DNA of 64,000 nucleotides, taken from assembly GCA_947846985.1 (NCBI GenBank), contig CANTUZ010000001.1:147528447-147592446 (forward strand), read 5' to 3'. Both the position numbers and the translations under genes were made by a program. The notes under the pieces were generated by a model, which worked only from the letters and a program-made list of their open reading frames with translations, had not been told where the DNA came from and did no database searches. Below, piece after piece: positions 12,969 to 26,600 of the stretch (within the stretch, counting starts at the first letter, position 1; the number at the start of each line of letters is the position of its first letter). This DNA is from Fratercula arctica (taxonomy: Eukaryota; Chordata; Aves; Charadriiformes; Alcidae).

Positions 12969-14353
12969 GCAGATAATGCATCAGTCCTAAACAAAGACGG
13001 AACTACTAAGTTTTTCCTAAGGATCCTTTCAGAAGGAAGAGTTGCAGTTTCAAAGGTTAACAGGAAGAACTTGGTAAACTATTTCATCTATAACCTCAAA
13101 GGTATCTTAACCTCTTCACTCACATTGACCAATTGAAGCCTTTTACCCCCTATTTTTACTTAAAAATAAGATTAATACAGTATTTCTGCACCTCACTGAG
13201 ATAATATTTGTGAAGTTATTTGAGATCTTGTAATGAAAGAACTGAAAATCCATATTAGTACACATGAACTATGGTGTCACTAAATGGCACCCTGTAATTC
13301 GATTTTACTTTTAAAATAACCCTCTTTTACACAACATAAGTCCAAAGCAACACTATCACAAGACATTCTTTTCAGGTTTTGATAGCAAGGTTTTAACTGT
13401 TTGGAATTAACTTTCTCAGGTTGCAGGTTGAATATATTCTGCAAGTTTCTGGAAAAAAAAATCAGTCATCTCTAAGACAAAGTTAAGAAGTGTTTTTTCC
13501 TGCAATATTCAAAAATTCATATACTAGGAATTCCCAGAGAAAATGGGTAATAAATGCTTCAGAGCTAGGACTTGTAATCTGACAAGAAAAATTGCTCAGA
13601 TTTCAAGGCCTTCTGTCATGTACATGACTTGAATCTTGTCAAATTAAGGTTCCATAACAGAATTGTGGCTTCCATATGCTCATTATGGAAAAAGAACAAG
13701 CTATAGGGCCAGAAACATCCCAGACCACAACAGTCACTGACCTCAAAAGCTAGACTAGAACACCACACCTGGATCTCTAGCATCCTCTGCTCAGAGACAA
13801 CAGCTTCCACATGTTCTGCAGGTGTAGTCTCTGTTTTCTTTCCAGGACTGACATAACAGTAAGATCACCTACACTTGTTATGAGTTACTCCTGTTTTTCA
13901 AATGGCAAAATAAGGGCTATGAACAGAAATGTTTCAGCTGTTTTAATAAACTGTGCAGCAATACCGTATATACTTAAATTTGGGGGTGGGTCAAACTGTG
14001 TTTCAGGAGGCACATAACAAGAAAATTATATCCAAAAGTCTGTGAAAGAAACAGTAATTAAGCCTGGCTGAGTAACCTTGTAATTCTGTTTCCATGGAGT
14101 TATATATTATAATATTTAAGTTATGTTCAAGTACTACTTTCTGACAGGACCACTGGAATACCTTACTTCTGTAATACTGATATGTCTTCTCTTCCTTTGG
14201 AACCAAAGGACTCAGCGAAGAGGTCATATTTACAGTAAAATCTCTGCCCCTAGGAAGAAGGCACATCTCTATACTGAACCAAACTAGTGTTACTTTAGCT
14301 CCAGGCAGGAGTCACAGTCTTTGCTGATGGAAAACTGGGCAAGAGTATAGAAG

Positions 14354-14888
14354 CATAGAATCACAGAATGGTTAGAGTTGGAAGGGACCTTAAAGATCAT
14401 CTAGTTCCACACCCCTGCCATGGGCAGGGACACCTCCCACTAGACCAGGTTGCTCAAAGCCCCATCTAACCTGGCCTTCAACACTTCCAGGGATGGGGCA
14501 TCCACAACTTCTCTGGGAAACCTGTGCCAGTGTCTCACCACCCTCAGAGTAAAGAATGTCTCACCACACTCAAAGAATTTCTTCCTAATATCTAATCTAA
14601 ATCTACCCTTTTCCAGTTTAAAACCATTACCCCTCATCCTGTCACTACACTGCCTCATAAAGAGTCCCTCCCCATCTCTCCTGTAGGCCCCCATTAAGTA
14701 CTGGAAGGCTGTTATAAGGTCTCCCTGGAGCCTTCTCTTTCTCCAGGCCAAACAACCCCAACTCTCTCAGCCTGTCTTCACAGGAGAGGTGCTCCAGCCC
14801 TCTCATCATCTTTGTGACCCTCCTCTGGACTTCCTCCAACAGGTCCATGTCCTTCTTATGTTGGGGGACCCAGAGCAGTCTGAACACA
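14354..14888 (-). mobile_element. CR1 LINE, 3' end, antisense
   Basis: Opens (on +) with CATAGAATCACAGAATGGTT then AGTTGGAAGGGACC, the reverse of a CR1 3' terminus, and runs through CTTCCTCCAACAGGTCCATG. It is closely similar to the copy at 100-605. It carries a local repetition around 14531-14575 (GTCTCACCAC...AGTAAAGAAT then GTCTCACCAC). Open frames on both strands here are repeat-derived. Confidence 0.93.
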
Positions 14889-16649
14889 GTTATTTTTAAA
14901 CTACGTCATGGCCATTTGGAGATAGCCATCTTGTGATTTCGTACTCCAGACCAAAATGTAATCCTTCTTCATAAGCAAGAACTTGTTGATGGTCCAATGA
15001 AAGTGACTAATGAAAATGAATTTTCCTTCAAATACAGCGGGACAAAGACTGTTCTTGCATTTACACAATGCAAGTGTCTTGCATTTACACAATGCACAAA
15101 TTCCACAATCTCTAGCAGAATGTCTTGACGGCCAAATTAATGAAAAGTTGAAAAAAAATTGGTAATTTGCTGTTTGGGAGACAAAACTCAACTTTTACAA
15201 TCATCCTGCAGCTGCAGATTATCTGCTGTTCTTCCGGGACACTGAATACCTCTATAAGCCTGGGCCTTCAATGATCAAATTATTCAGTCTTATTTTGCAG
15301 TAATCTTCTGTTTTCCTTGTCCTTTGGCAGGACAAGGACATTTCCAACTTTTTGACAGTACCTTCATGAATGTCCTAGTCTCAAAAAGGGGAAAAACCTC
15401 AACTATATGAAAAGCAGGAAATACTTCCAATCATGAATCTGTGTATATAGATGATGTACGGTAAGAATACAGATAATGCTGTTCTGCTTTTATAAATTGT
15501 TGCACTTTCATGTTTTTAACATAACAAGGAACATATTTCAATTATAAGGTTAAATATCTTGAGATTTAATATTCAGTGCAAGAAAGTGTTACAAGATATG
15601 GCTGTGTTAAGTGTACACTGTGAAATTAGTAAGTTTTGTTCCTGAAGCTTTATATCCTTTCAAACATGCAATAGCTTGCACTATATCATGTCCTAATTTC
15701 ATCTCTAAGTTTACAACATGTATGTGTATAGTTGACTTATTTTCCCACAAGACAATTTTCTAGTGTTCTGGACAGTCATAAACTTCAGGTTTCAAATCAT
15801 AAAAACATTTCCCCCCTTATTTGCTTCCCTTTATTTCATTTAGGATGAGTAAGCAAAGCAAACTGATCATTTTCATAATGCATTCCTTTTTCCTCATACA
15901 ACACATGGAATAATATCTTAAAAATCAAATATTTGCATAAGAACTTGCACATGACCAGAAAACCCTTTTCTAACTCAGTTTGACAAAGGTTACTAACTGC
16001 TCTGAACAGATGCATATAACAGGACATTCAAATACACGTACAACATTTCTTGGAATAGTATGTGGAAAAAAAATTCTTAGTATTTGGTTTCTTGGACCTC
16101 TCCTCGCTAACACATATATCCTAACAGCATGCTGTGCCTGATCCCAAAAAGTCATCTTGATGGCTCCTTTTGGTCCACTTCCCTGGAATAATGCCCTCTG
16201 ATACATGTCTCAAAAGTACACGCTGGCCTTCCTGTACTGAGCAACTCAACAGCTGACTATGTACAGTAAAGTCAGTTCACTTCCACAGAACAAACACTGA
16301 TACCTGATCTTATTAGCCTTTTTACTCTCCTGAGAATCTTTATGTAATGTTGCATTAGTAGCCTTTACTAAATTAGAAAACCAAAAGGGAAGATAAATCA
16401 ATATGAATGTACGTTTGCTGATATTGATTTTTCCCCTCATAGTCAGCATGGGAATATTGTGGCTCCTATTAATATAAGGAGTGGGAGAGCTTTAAACAGT
16501 TCTGTCTGGATAATAACCCAGTAGTTTTGGAAACTTATTCAAACTTTTTTAGTCTGTAATTTTGAACTAAACATTTCATAAAATTAAATCCTTCTCATTA
16601 ATAACCAGGTTAAGATGTTGATGAAAATTTATTGATGTAGATTATCAAT
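14889..16649. other. Unique AT-rich sequence
   Basis: Nothing supportable except the short duplication at 15054-15096. Confidence 0.5.
15054..15096. repeat. Direct duplication, 19-bp unit, period 24
   Basis: CTTGCATTTACACAATGCA occurs at 15054-15072 and again at 15078-15096, with 5 bases between. Confidence 0.9.
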
Positions 16650-18690
16650 GAGATGACCAGGATGAAGAGGTGGGCAATGTGAAGGTCAAGGGCAGCCTAG
16701 GCTGCAGCAAACATGATATTCTACTGTTCAACATCCTGAAAGATGTGAGCAAGGTAAATACTGGAATCAGAACTCTGGAATTCAGGATATATTTCAGCTT
16801 GTTTAGGAATGTGCTGAGTGGGATCCCACAGAAGACTGCCCTGAAGAGCAAAGTGGCCCAGGACAGGTGATTGGTCCTCATGGACCCCCTTTTCAGTGCA
16901 CAGGATCAGGTCATTCTGGTAGGCAGTAGTGGAGCAAGCATGGCAGAAAGCTAGCATGGATGAACAGGGAATTCCTATATGAGCTCAAATGCAAAAAAGG
17001 CAGTATGAAGACAGTGGAAGCAGGAACAGGCTACCCAGGAGGAATACATAGACATGGCCCAAGAATGCAGGGGTGGAGTCAGGAAAGTTAAATCTCAGAG
17101 GGAGCTGGAAATAGTGAGAGATATGAAAGGCAAGAAGGGCTTCTGTAAGCACATTGGTAGCAAAGGGAAGGCTGAGAAGAATGTCGACCCACAGCTCAGT
17201 TTGGCTGGAAACTAGTCACAAAGGAAACAGGTAAGACTCAGGTACTCAATGCCAGTTTTGCCTTACATTTTGTTTGGGATTTTTTCTTCCTAGTAAGGTT
17301 TGTCTTTAGGCCTTCCAGGTCTCTGAGCCCAGTGGCAGCCTGTGGGAGCGGAGCACTTAAGCCAGTTGGACATACACTGATCCTTGGAATGACATGAGCT
17401 GTATCTGAAGGTGTGGAGAGAGGTGGCCAATGTCACTGCAAGGTCACACTCATTTTTGAAAGGTCATGACTATCAGGGGAGCTTTCTGATGACTGGAAAG
17501 AAAAAACATCACATCCATCTCCAAAAAGGAGGACGCAGGGAACTGTAGGGCAGACAACCTAGCTTCAGTTCCTGGGAAGATTATGGAGTAAGTCATCCCA
17601 GAAGCCATATTCAAGCACATGAAGGACAAAAAGGAACAGCCACACTGGATTAACCAAAGGCAAATCAAGCCAGACCAACCTGACTACCTTTTATGGTGAG
17701 ATGTGGACAAGAGGAGAGTAATGCGTGTCAAATACCTTGACTTTAGCAAGGCCTTTGACAGCCTCCCATAATTTTTTGTAGCCAAATTGTAGAGATGTGG
17801 ACTGATAACTAAGAAGGATGAAAATTTCCCCAGACTGGCATGTTCAAAGTGTTGTGATCAGCAATGTAAATTCCTGCTGGTGGCCGACTACTAGTGGCAT
17901 ATGTCCCACAGGTATTGAAATTGGGGCCAATACTGTGTAACACCTTTATTAACAAATCATGATTATCAGAGGGAGAGCACTTTCAGATAGTTTGTGGATT
18001 ATACCAAACTGGGGGAGAAATCAATATGCTGGAAGGCAGAGCTTCTATCCAGAGGGACTTCAGCAGGCTGGAGAAACGAACTGACAGGAACCACATGAAG
18101 TTCAACAATGGCAAGTGCAAAATCCCACACCTGGGATGGAATAATCCTATGCACCAGTAGAGGCTGGGAAGCAGCTTTGCAGAAAAGGACCAGGTGTCCT
18201 GGTAGACAATAAGCTGAACATGAGCAGGTAGCATGCCCTGGCTGCAAAGGCAGCCAACCACATCCTGGACCTAATTAGCAAGAATGTTGCCAGGAGGTCA
18301 CAGGGAAGTCATTCTGTGAGACCACAACTGGAGTACCCAGTTGAGTTTTGGGCTATCCAGTAGAAGACACTGGATAAAGTCCAGAGCCTCTAAGAAAATG
18401 AAGCGGCTGAAGCACATGACATATGAGGACAGGCTGAGAGAACTGGGCTTGTTAAGCACAAAAGAGAGATGACTAAGGCTCATTGCTGCCTTCAGGTTTT
18501 GAAGGGGAGGATGTAGAAAAGTTGGTGCCAGCCTCTTGTCAGAGGTACATAGTGAAAGGAGGAGAGGCAGCAGACAAGTCACGAAGGAGGAAATTCCAAT
18601 TAGACATAAGGAAAATAATTTTCATTATGAGGGTTGTAAAACACTCAAACAGGTTGCCCAGAAACACTGTGGAATCTCCAATCCTATTGC
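16650..18690 (+). mobile_element. Long decayed CR1 LINE including reverse-transcriptase region
   Basis: About 2 kb of frame-shifted and stop-broken CR1 second-ORF sequence. Recognisable in order: GGTACTCAATGCC (end of the endonuclease-RT linker) near 17240, a TTCTGATGACTGGAAAG segment near 17485, CTTGACTTTAGCAAGGCCTTTGACA (the RT palm DFSKAFD) near 17738-17762, GGACTTCAGCAGGCTGGAG near 18056, and the tail AGGCTGAGAGAACTGGGCTTG near 18430. The terminal 3' UTR is missing. It is older than the other copies. Confidence 0.88.
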
Positions 18691-20361
18691 TACTACTTTT
18701 GCTTTAAGTCAAGGATCTGTTCAGAGTCACTTTTATGGAAAAGGCACATTTGGGATAATTTTTTTTTCTGTTACTGTAACAGTTTAAGTACAGTATTCTC
18801 ATTCACAGAACAAAGACCATATTCCTAGGTACCATAGGACACCTAAGAATCAATAAAACTACAAACTTAACATGGTTATAATTCTCTCCTAGCATATCAA
18901 GATGGATTTGCCATATGAAAGGAAAAACCCATAAATCAAAGTATCTTATTCACTTACACTGAATGCAAACAGAGTCATCATTGATGGGATTAATGCAGAT
19001 AATCAAATGCTAGAGAAAAATCAAACTTCAGAAAAGCTTTACATTATCTCATTGCTTGACATTTTTAGTGACAAGTGAGCCCCTCTCCCCTTTTAGGTCT
19101 GTTTTTCTGTATACAAAACCACATACATATACTACCAAAAGCTCAGACAGAACAGCTTGTATTTTATAATTTTTGCAAACAGCAATATCGAAGATAGAAT
19201 GTTAAAAATAGTACCCTACGCCTTTTCCTCCCTCTATATCCTAAACCACATTTCAAACAGCAGTATCTACTGACATACAGTTACTTTTAGGATAAAATCT
19301 AACTGCTATTTATCAGTTGGAATTAATGATACTAAGACATTTGAAAATGTTAGACTGTATCATCTCTCTTGGAACTGTACAGGAGACTTTTACATCTTGT
19401 GGCAACTGTTGCCAAGTAGTAGGGAAAATAGATGCTTTCTAGCAGGCTTTATCCTTTCATAAATGCTTCCTCCATCATTACAACATTTGTCTTGATGGTC
19501 AACCAACTTCTCCTACAACTCCTAAGTTTATGTCCCTTTCTTCCTTAAGCAGGCAGAGAAAATGCCTCTTGTTCTGTATCCCTCAGAAACCATTTCTAGA
19601 CAGAGAGAAAATTTACATGATGCTGTATCTGGTTCCTAATTGCTCAGCGTTGCATGAGGAGAGACTCTCCATACGTTCTGTTCCGTAACAGCAAACACTT
19701 CCAACTAGGTCATGTCACAAGCAGCAATTAAAGTGACCTAAAAATGGTTGTGGCACAAGGGCAGTGTCCAGTAATGACGGCACACTGTTTACCCATCCTT
19801 GTGCTCAGCTTTTCCTTCCATTAAAACCTCAAAACACTCCTCTTATTCTCCTTCCAGTTATAAAATCTGCCTGCATTTTTCTGCTCCAAGATCTACACAA
19901 CTCTGTCCTTTGCATTTCCTTTTATTCCTAGCAGGTGTCGCATTCTGGCTGCAAGCCTCCTTCAGTTTTGCCCCTGTGCTAATCCTGCCTTCCACTCCTC
20001 CATGGCAAGCCTTGTCCCACCTCAGCTCTGCCTCCTGTACTCCATCCCACTCTTTCTGGTTCTTCTGTCCACTCATCACCTGTGACTCCACATGCATCCT
20101 ACTTCCCAATCTGTATGCTCATGCATTATATCAACAATAACTCAACACTATCACTAGTTCTATTCCAATCCTTATTTTTCCTTAATAATCCAATCTATCA
20201 AGTTTGCCTGATGCATTTTCTTCCCCCTCCCCACCCCCCTTTTTTCTTGTTGAATCAGAGATGAAACCAAACTGCTGGCTCTTGCATCAGAAAGGGGAAA
20301 AATCAAATTGATTAGAATAAGGACTAAAGGAGTTAAGATGTTAAATTCCTGTGTAACAGAG
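18691..20361. other. Unique sequence, pyrimidine-rich toward 20000
   Basis: No gene or clear element. 19800-20260 is C/T-rich, which produces longish chance frames on both strands. Confidence 0.5.
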
Positions 20362-21205
20362 TGCATCCTCAGCAAGTCTGCAAATGACACAAACTAGGAG
20401 GAGTGGCTGATACAGCAGAGTCATGCTGCCATGCAGAGCAACCTCAACAGGCTGAAGAAATGGGTCGACAGGAACCTCATGAAGTTCAACAAGGGAAATA
20501 CAAAGTCCTGCACCTGGGGAGGAACAGCCCCATTCACCAGTATATGCTGGGGGACACCCAGCTGGACAGCAGCTTGGCAGAAAAGGACCTGGGGTCCTGG
20601 TGGACACCAAGTTGAACAAGAGTCAACCATGTGCCCTTGATGCAGAGAAGGCAAATAGTATCCTGGGCTGCATTAGGCAAACTGTTGCCAGCAGGTCAAG
20701 GTAGGTGATCCTTCTCCTCTGCTCAGCACTGGTAAGGCCACATCTGGAGTGTTGTTCTAGACCCCTCAGTACAAGAGAGCCATGGACATACTACAGAGAG
20801 TCCAGCAAAGGGCCACAAAGACGATTAAGGGTCTGAAGTGTCTCTCTGATGAGGAAAGGCTGAGAGAGCTGGGACTGTTCAGCCTAGAGATGAGAAGGCT
20901 CATGAGAATCTTATCAATATATATAAATATCTGAAGGGAGCGTGCAAAGAAGACAGAGCTGGCTCTTTTCAGTGGTGTCCAGTGACAGGACAAGAGGCAA
21001 ACACAGGAGGTTACCACTGAACATCAGGAAAACTTTTTTTTTTACTGTGAGGGTGACTGGCACAGGCTGCCCAAGGAGGTTGTAGTATCTCCCTCATCGG
21101 AGTATTGGAGGTCCTGGGCACCCTGCTTGAGGTGGCCCTGCTTGAGGGGGTTGGACATCATGACCTCCAGCGGTCCCTTCCAACCTCAACCATTCTGTGA
21201 TTCTG
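20362..21205 (+). mobile_element. CR1 LINE, 3' end with RT tail
   Basis: Begins in the RT region (CTCAGCAAGTCTGCAAATGACAC), continues through AACCTCAACAGGCTGAAGAA and GACAGGAACCTCATGAAGTTCAACAA, and ends CGGTCCCTTCCAACCTCAAC followed by ATTCTGTGATTCTG, the CR1 3' terminal repeat. The reading frame is broken. Confidence 0.93.
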
Positions 21206-23631
21206 AAAGCACCATGAAACACATTGTATTATCTCTGTTAGTAACTGAGCTCCCTCAGAAGCCACGCAAAACTGTTTCAGAAAAATTTTCCATAAAGTTA
21301 AATAGTAAGTTAAGAGTAAATAACAGAAGCACCCAAGAAAAATGTCCTGAACCTGTCTTAATTTTACGTGGTCTTGTTAGGTTTACTACTGCTTAAATAA
21401 CACAGCAACTTCATTGTAGATCACAAAGCAAGTTCAGCTGAAGATCATATTTATAAGATTAATTTAGGATGATAATAAAATTAACATATTTGGGCAAAAC
21501 AGCAGGAAAAATAAGAGGAAGAAAGAAACCTTGGCCTGTTACTGCTTATGGAAGTTTCTTTGAAAAATCCATGTAGTTCATGTTTCTATCAAGCAAGGCA
21601 ATATGCCTGTAAGTTTAACCTGACAGAAGACATAGCACAGCATCACCAGAAAATGACAAAATCAGATTGTAGGAGAGGGACTGCCAAACGCCTTCACAGC
21701 TCTCAGAATTCACTGGGGGAAACAAATTCACACAAGTGTAATAAACCCAGACTCAGACCTCCCAGACATCACTGGAGGTTTGTGGTGTTAATACCTTTAG
21801 TTTCCACTTCAAAATCTCATTCAAAGTGCTTAAATCTTCTATTGGTTGCCTGCTGGAAGGTGCCTTTGCCCAAATCCATCCCTCCTAAAAAACAAGGATA
21901 GACTGCATTCATTGTTTCCAAGGGCAACACTTCAATGTTATCAGATTTTATCTTCTGGTGCAGTTACACAAATCTGAGCTCCTTTTTCTACCCAGGCTTT
22001 TCTTCCCATACTCACAAACCCTAAAGCAACGCAAATAATAATAAAAATGAAGGCACAAAATCAAAATGAAGCCATTTTAAATTTCAGGAAGAAAGTAATT
22101 GCATTTAAAGCATAGAGGTAATTGAGGATCCTTATTGCAACATGCTGCATAATGAAAGAAAAAAGTCAATTTTCAACCTGAAAGGAAGTCTACTTTAAAA
22201 CAAATATCTCATTGATATTTGCTAGCCAAGTAAATCCAATAACAAACAAAAATGATCACCCAAAGCATTATACCAAAACAGAAAGACCAGGCTATTATAA
22301 GTTAGGTGATCTCACACTGAAAGACATGTACAGTAGGTTTTAAGCCTAACTTTAACTACAGAACATACACTTGTGAGAACCTTCACAAGCTCTTACCACC
22401 TGCAGGAGCAGATATGAAATAGCCATTAGCATCACAAGAATTTCCCCAGCAGTTTTCATGGGCAGCTATCAAAAATACAAAATGATTGCGGGGTATTTGA
22501 GGCTGAAACCCCGCTTGGGTTTCTTGCTTCGTTATTTTGACTTTAAGGATCCTTTCTTCTATCATTTATCTGTTGTAGCTCTCTAGAATTCAGTAATGTT
22601 ACAACACTCTAACTTCATTCACTCATGCTACGTAGAAAGCTATGAAGTCTTTTACCAGTTTTTAATAAACACCAACTTTCTTCATTTAAAAACAAACAAA
22701 TAACACAACCCAAGAAGTATCTTCTGTCAGCTGAGAAGACAATAATGAAATTCTTCTTCATAGAGTAACACTGTAACAGCTACAGGTATAATAGTTATTC
22801 AGAGTTTGTCCTTACTTCATCAATAAACTCAAAAAAACCCCAAACAAAAAACAAACAACAACAAAACAACCCCAAACTGATTTGAATGTACAGAACTCAT
22901 TTCCCTAAAAAGATGCTTCGGCACAACGCCCTGTGCACCCCAGCTCAGCCCCCTGACCAGACTCAGCCCACATCCTCCACCAGCCTTGCTAACAGCTTTT
23001 TTGCAGCAGCAACAGTAGCACATCTTGGTGATGACTCCATGTCCTTAATATGGAAATAGCTCCTATGCCAGCTGAGGTGTAAAAATGAGGTCCTGACTTA
23101 ATGTAATTATCTAATGGAACTTTTCATATTAGGAATCAATTAAATGAGGCCATCTTCTCTGTAACTAGTTGGAAATAGCACTTTTAGAGCTACAGGTGTT
23201 TGATTCTGCCAAATTAAATGGTGATTACCAGAAAGATGTGGTTGGAAAGGTATTATCTTAAATAAAACGTAATTACTATTATATCTTATTAACCTATGGA
23301 AATAGCAGGAATGCCCTATCCTCATCAGTATTTTGGTGGTTTGCCTAGCCAATCAACTGCGTAAAGAATTAAGCTGATGGATCAAAACAGTTTATGGCAG
23401 TTTATCAGGACAGCAATAAGGTAATGGCTATCAACAATATTTTATTGGTTATAAGCACATATAGTTATGGTAACAAAATTACTGAAGAACTCAAATCTGG
23501 ACTAAAATGGTTGCCTTCTCATAATAAAATCCAGCATCAACTTTTTTAAACTGTAATTAAAGTAGTATGGGGATGACAGTAAAGGAACTTGTAAAGTTAA
23601 ACCTTATGAGAAATATTCCTGAAGGAAGTCA

Positions 23632-23663
23632 GTGATTTTTGCTACATGTGATTTTTGCTACAT
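23632..23663. repeat. Perfect 16-bp tandem duplication
   Basis: GTGATTTTTGCTACAT twice in direct succession, no mismatch. Confidence 0.95.
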
Positions 23664-26600
23664 TAAACAAAGAAGGTGAAAAAAAGCTAACAAGTTTTGA
23701 CAGTATTTTTTCTTTGTTATAGCAGGAAAATCAACAATGTATGTTTAGAACATTATCAGCGTTAGGGAGAGACTGGAAGATGTAATCTAGAATATTATTA
23801 AGAGATCTGACAGAATCATGCTCACAATTGTAAAGTTATAGAAATCAGGTAAAGTTTATGGATAAAGGCAACACCTTTATATCTAGAATAACTGGGAATA
23901 AATATTCCATGCACAAAAATCTTCCTTCAGTTTATCATTTTCTCATTTCTGCTTTACTGAAAGACAAGACACTGAAATCATATAGTCGCTTAACACATCT
24001 GAAATCTAACACTGATAAAAATCTGATTTTTTACTGATTACATGTATACAAGAAAGATTTTTTTTTTTCCATATAATACTATAAGTCAATGCAATTATAT
24101 TGGTATGAGCTCTCCCTTCCTCCTACTGTAATAGTCTTTTCCTGGTATTAAAGTATTTTTCCAGCTCAGATCATGCTCTCCAAAAAGTGATTAAAGCTAA
24201 ATCAAAAAGAATTCTTCACTCCAGAAGAAGAATATCTACATAGGAAATTAGAAAGAAAAAACTGTAGTTCAATTAATGATAGTAGGGAACTTTCCTTTAG
24301 TTCTCCTCCAGCAAGGCCACTGGCAGAAACTGAGCCTATAAAAAAGGTAAAGTTCAGTATCTTGCAAATAAATGTACAGCAAAAGAAAAATGTGTAGAGT
24401 TACTTACTATCAGAATCACTTAATAAAATGTAAGTCAAAGAAAGAAACAGTCTTTTGTAAAAACCCAGGCTCTTACATGCACAAAAAAAACAACCTTCAA
24501 CTGATAATCATAGTAAATTATAGTTAATTATTTCATACACAGTATGTATAATATCAGAATTTCAAAACCAACAATGCCAAAGAATACTATCCCATTCTTG
24601 TGTGGACTAACATTTGCAGAAAATCTCAAAACAGTCTCATAAACTTCACCAGGGAGCAACATTACAGGCACACACGTCCATGCTAATAACTTAATGCACT
24701 GGGGTTTATCTGGGGACAGGGGGGAGAGCTGTTTTGAATTGGAATGAAAATAACCAGATTTAGTTTTAGCGCAGAGAGATATTTTTTTAATAGCGGCACC
24801 AGATGAAACTATATAGTCTCATCCTATACTCATTAAGGAACCTTTAGCAAGTAATAAATTCCTAACAAAAAGACTAAAATTGCTTTAACCATTAGGACTG
24901 GAGTTAAGAAGTGGTCCAACAGCACAACGAACAATTTCAACTTTTGAGCATGAGGAAAGCACTCTAAAGCTAGCTACTGAGAGCCTGTAATAAATGTGGG
25001 CTGAAAAGAGCGTACATTTCAACAGCATCTCGGAAGGCATGCAGCTAGCTTCCAGCACAAACCACAGGGGCACTGGTTCCCAAGTGGCAAGAGGTACCAT
25101 ACTGCAGAGCTGCAAGCACATCCCCAGCAATATGCGAAGCATGGGTAACCAAGCCTTGTGGGATCATCCTGCCTCCACGAGAGCAACCCAGGAAGCCAGC
25201 ATGCTGGAAAGCACCACGTAGAGATATTCAAGTGGCCCTGGATGGATTAAAAGCAGGTTATTAATGCTGCCTCAGCACCCTTTCCGCTAGCAGGGGCACC
25301 AGCAGTGCCACCAGTCAGAGTGAGAAGAAAATTCTGGCAGCCTTGAGGAAGGAATAAAAAGGAAAAGGCAACTACCATGCAATAACAACTCCAAAGGGGC
25401 TGGAGATGAGGAAGTGAAGCAAATGAGGTGCTCAACAACTACATTTTCTCAAGTGATTCCTGCTGTTTATTAAAAAAAAATGCTGCTCAGAGAAAAGACT
25501 GAATGAGAACAGGTAGGAAAGCAGTCAGTCGAGGCTGTGATCTCAGCAGCAGTATGAACACTTGTTTTTCCATCAGTTCATTTCCCCAGTCTGTCTGGTT
25601 CACACTGTGGCCACAGACACACCTGTACCAGTACAGTGCCAAGGTGCCAGAATGGCAGGACTGAATGGCTGGGACCTGGGACAGGGGTTGCATACCCCCA
25701 GCAGTGCCACCAAATATATTCACATAAAATCATATCCTCAGTGTCGATCATTTGCTGTAGGAGGCACGGCTTAATCTTTACAAGTGCCATAGATTCTTGA
25801 ATGTGAAATGAAGGCTTAATATCTGTTTGAACAATCCCTGTGAAAAGGTTTGGCCTAACCATCTTAATGTTTATGATTAATGGAGATCTTAAGAACATCA
25901 TGCTGTGTAGATTTTGCCTTAAATCAGTCTGGATATTACCTACACAAAATCCCTTTCATACAGTGTCAAAAGCATAGGTGTGGTGGTTTTTTTTTAACAG
26001 AATAGTATCCAGGTGGGTAGAAGACAAAAATATGACATTCTAATTATATACTTCATGAAATTATGCCATTTTGAAAGCTAGAAAATTACTTTGTTTCATA
26101 AACAAATTACAGAAAAATCATTCTAACTCTATTTGATAGTTATTATGGACTACTGGATTACTGACTGTAAGCAAATAACTGCAGTTTAAAGAATCAACCT
26201 TTTTAAGCTGTGACATTTTTGCTAAAACGTCACTAACTTTTTAGATGCAGTGAGAATTCACAGTGTTTTTCTTCTTAACAAGATCTTGTTTCATTGGAAA
26301 ATTTTCAGTCTACTATCAAGTGATCCCATAAAGCAGGGCAGAACTAATGGCTTTATTAAGTACCTTTACTTCAGGCTAAATGGAAGGAGCAATTACATCC
26401 CACTTACATAGCAAAACAGCTGGAACCAGCAGAAGCTACCGCACAGTGCAACAGAAAATATAAAAAGGCCTGATAAGAAGCTTGACAGATTTGCTGACTC
26501 AAAACACAGGGCTAGGGAACTGTCTGTCCAGCTATGTTAGAAAGGCATGCAGTATTCCAGGAGGGAGGTAGTTCTAAAGAAGCCTCCACAAACAGGGCAC

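Larger units (their letters stand above)
5346..14353. other. 9-kb AT-rich region without genes
   Basis: Only short chance open frames. Visible items are a CAAA run near 6325-6352, a 22-bp tandem duplication at 9290-9334, a C/A tract at 11490-11526 and an 11-bp hairpin at 12942-12968. The longest open frame (10328-10750, 140 codons) has no recognisable domain. Confidence 0.5.
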
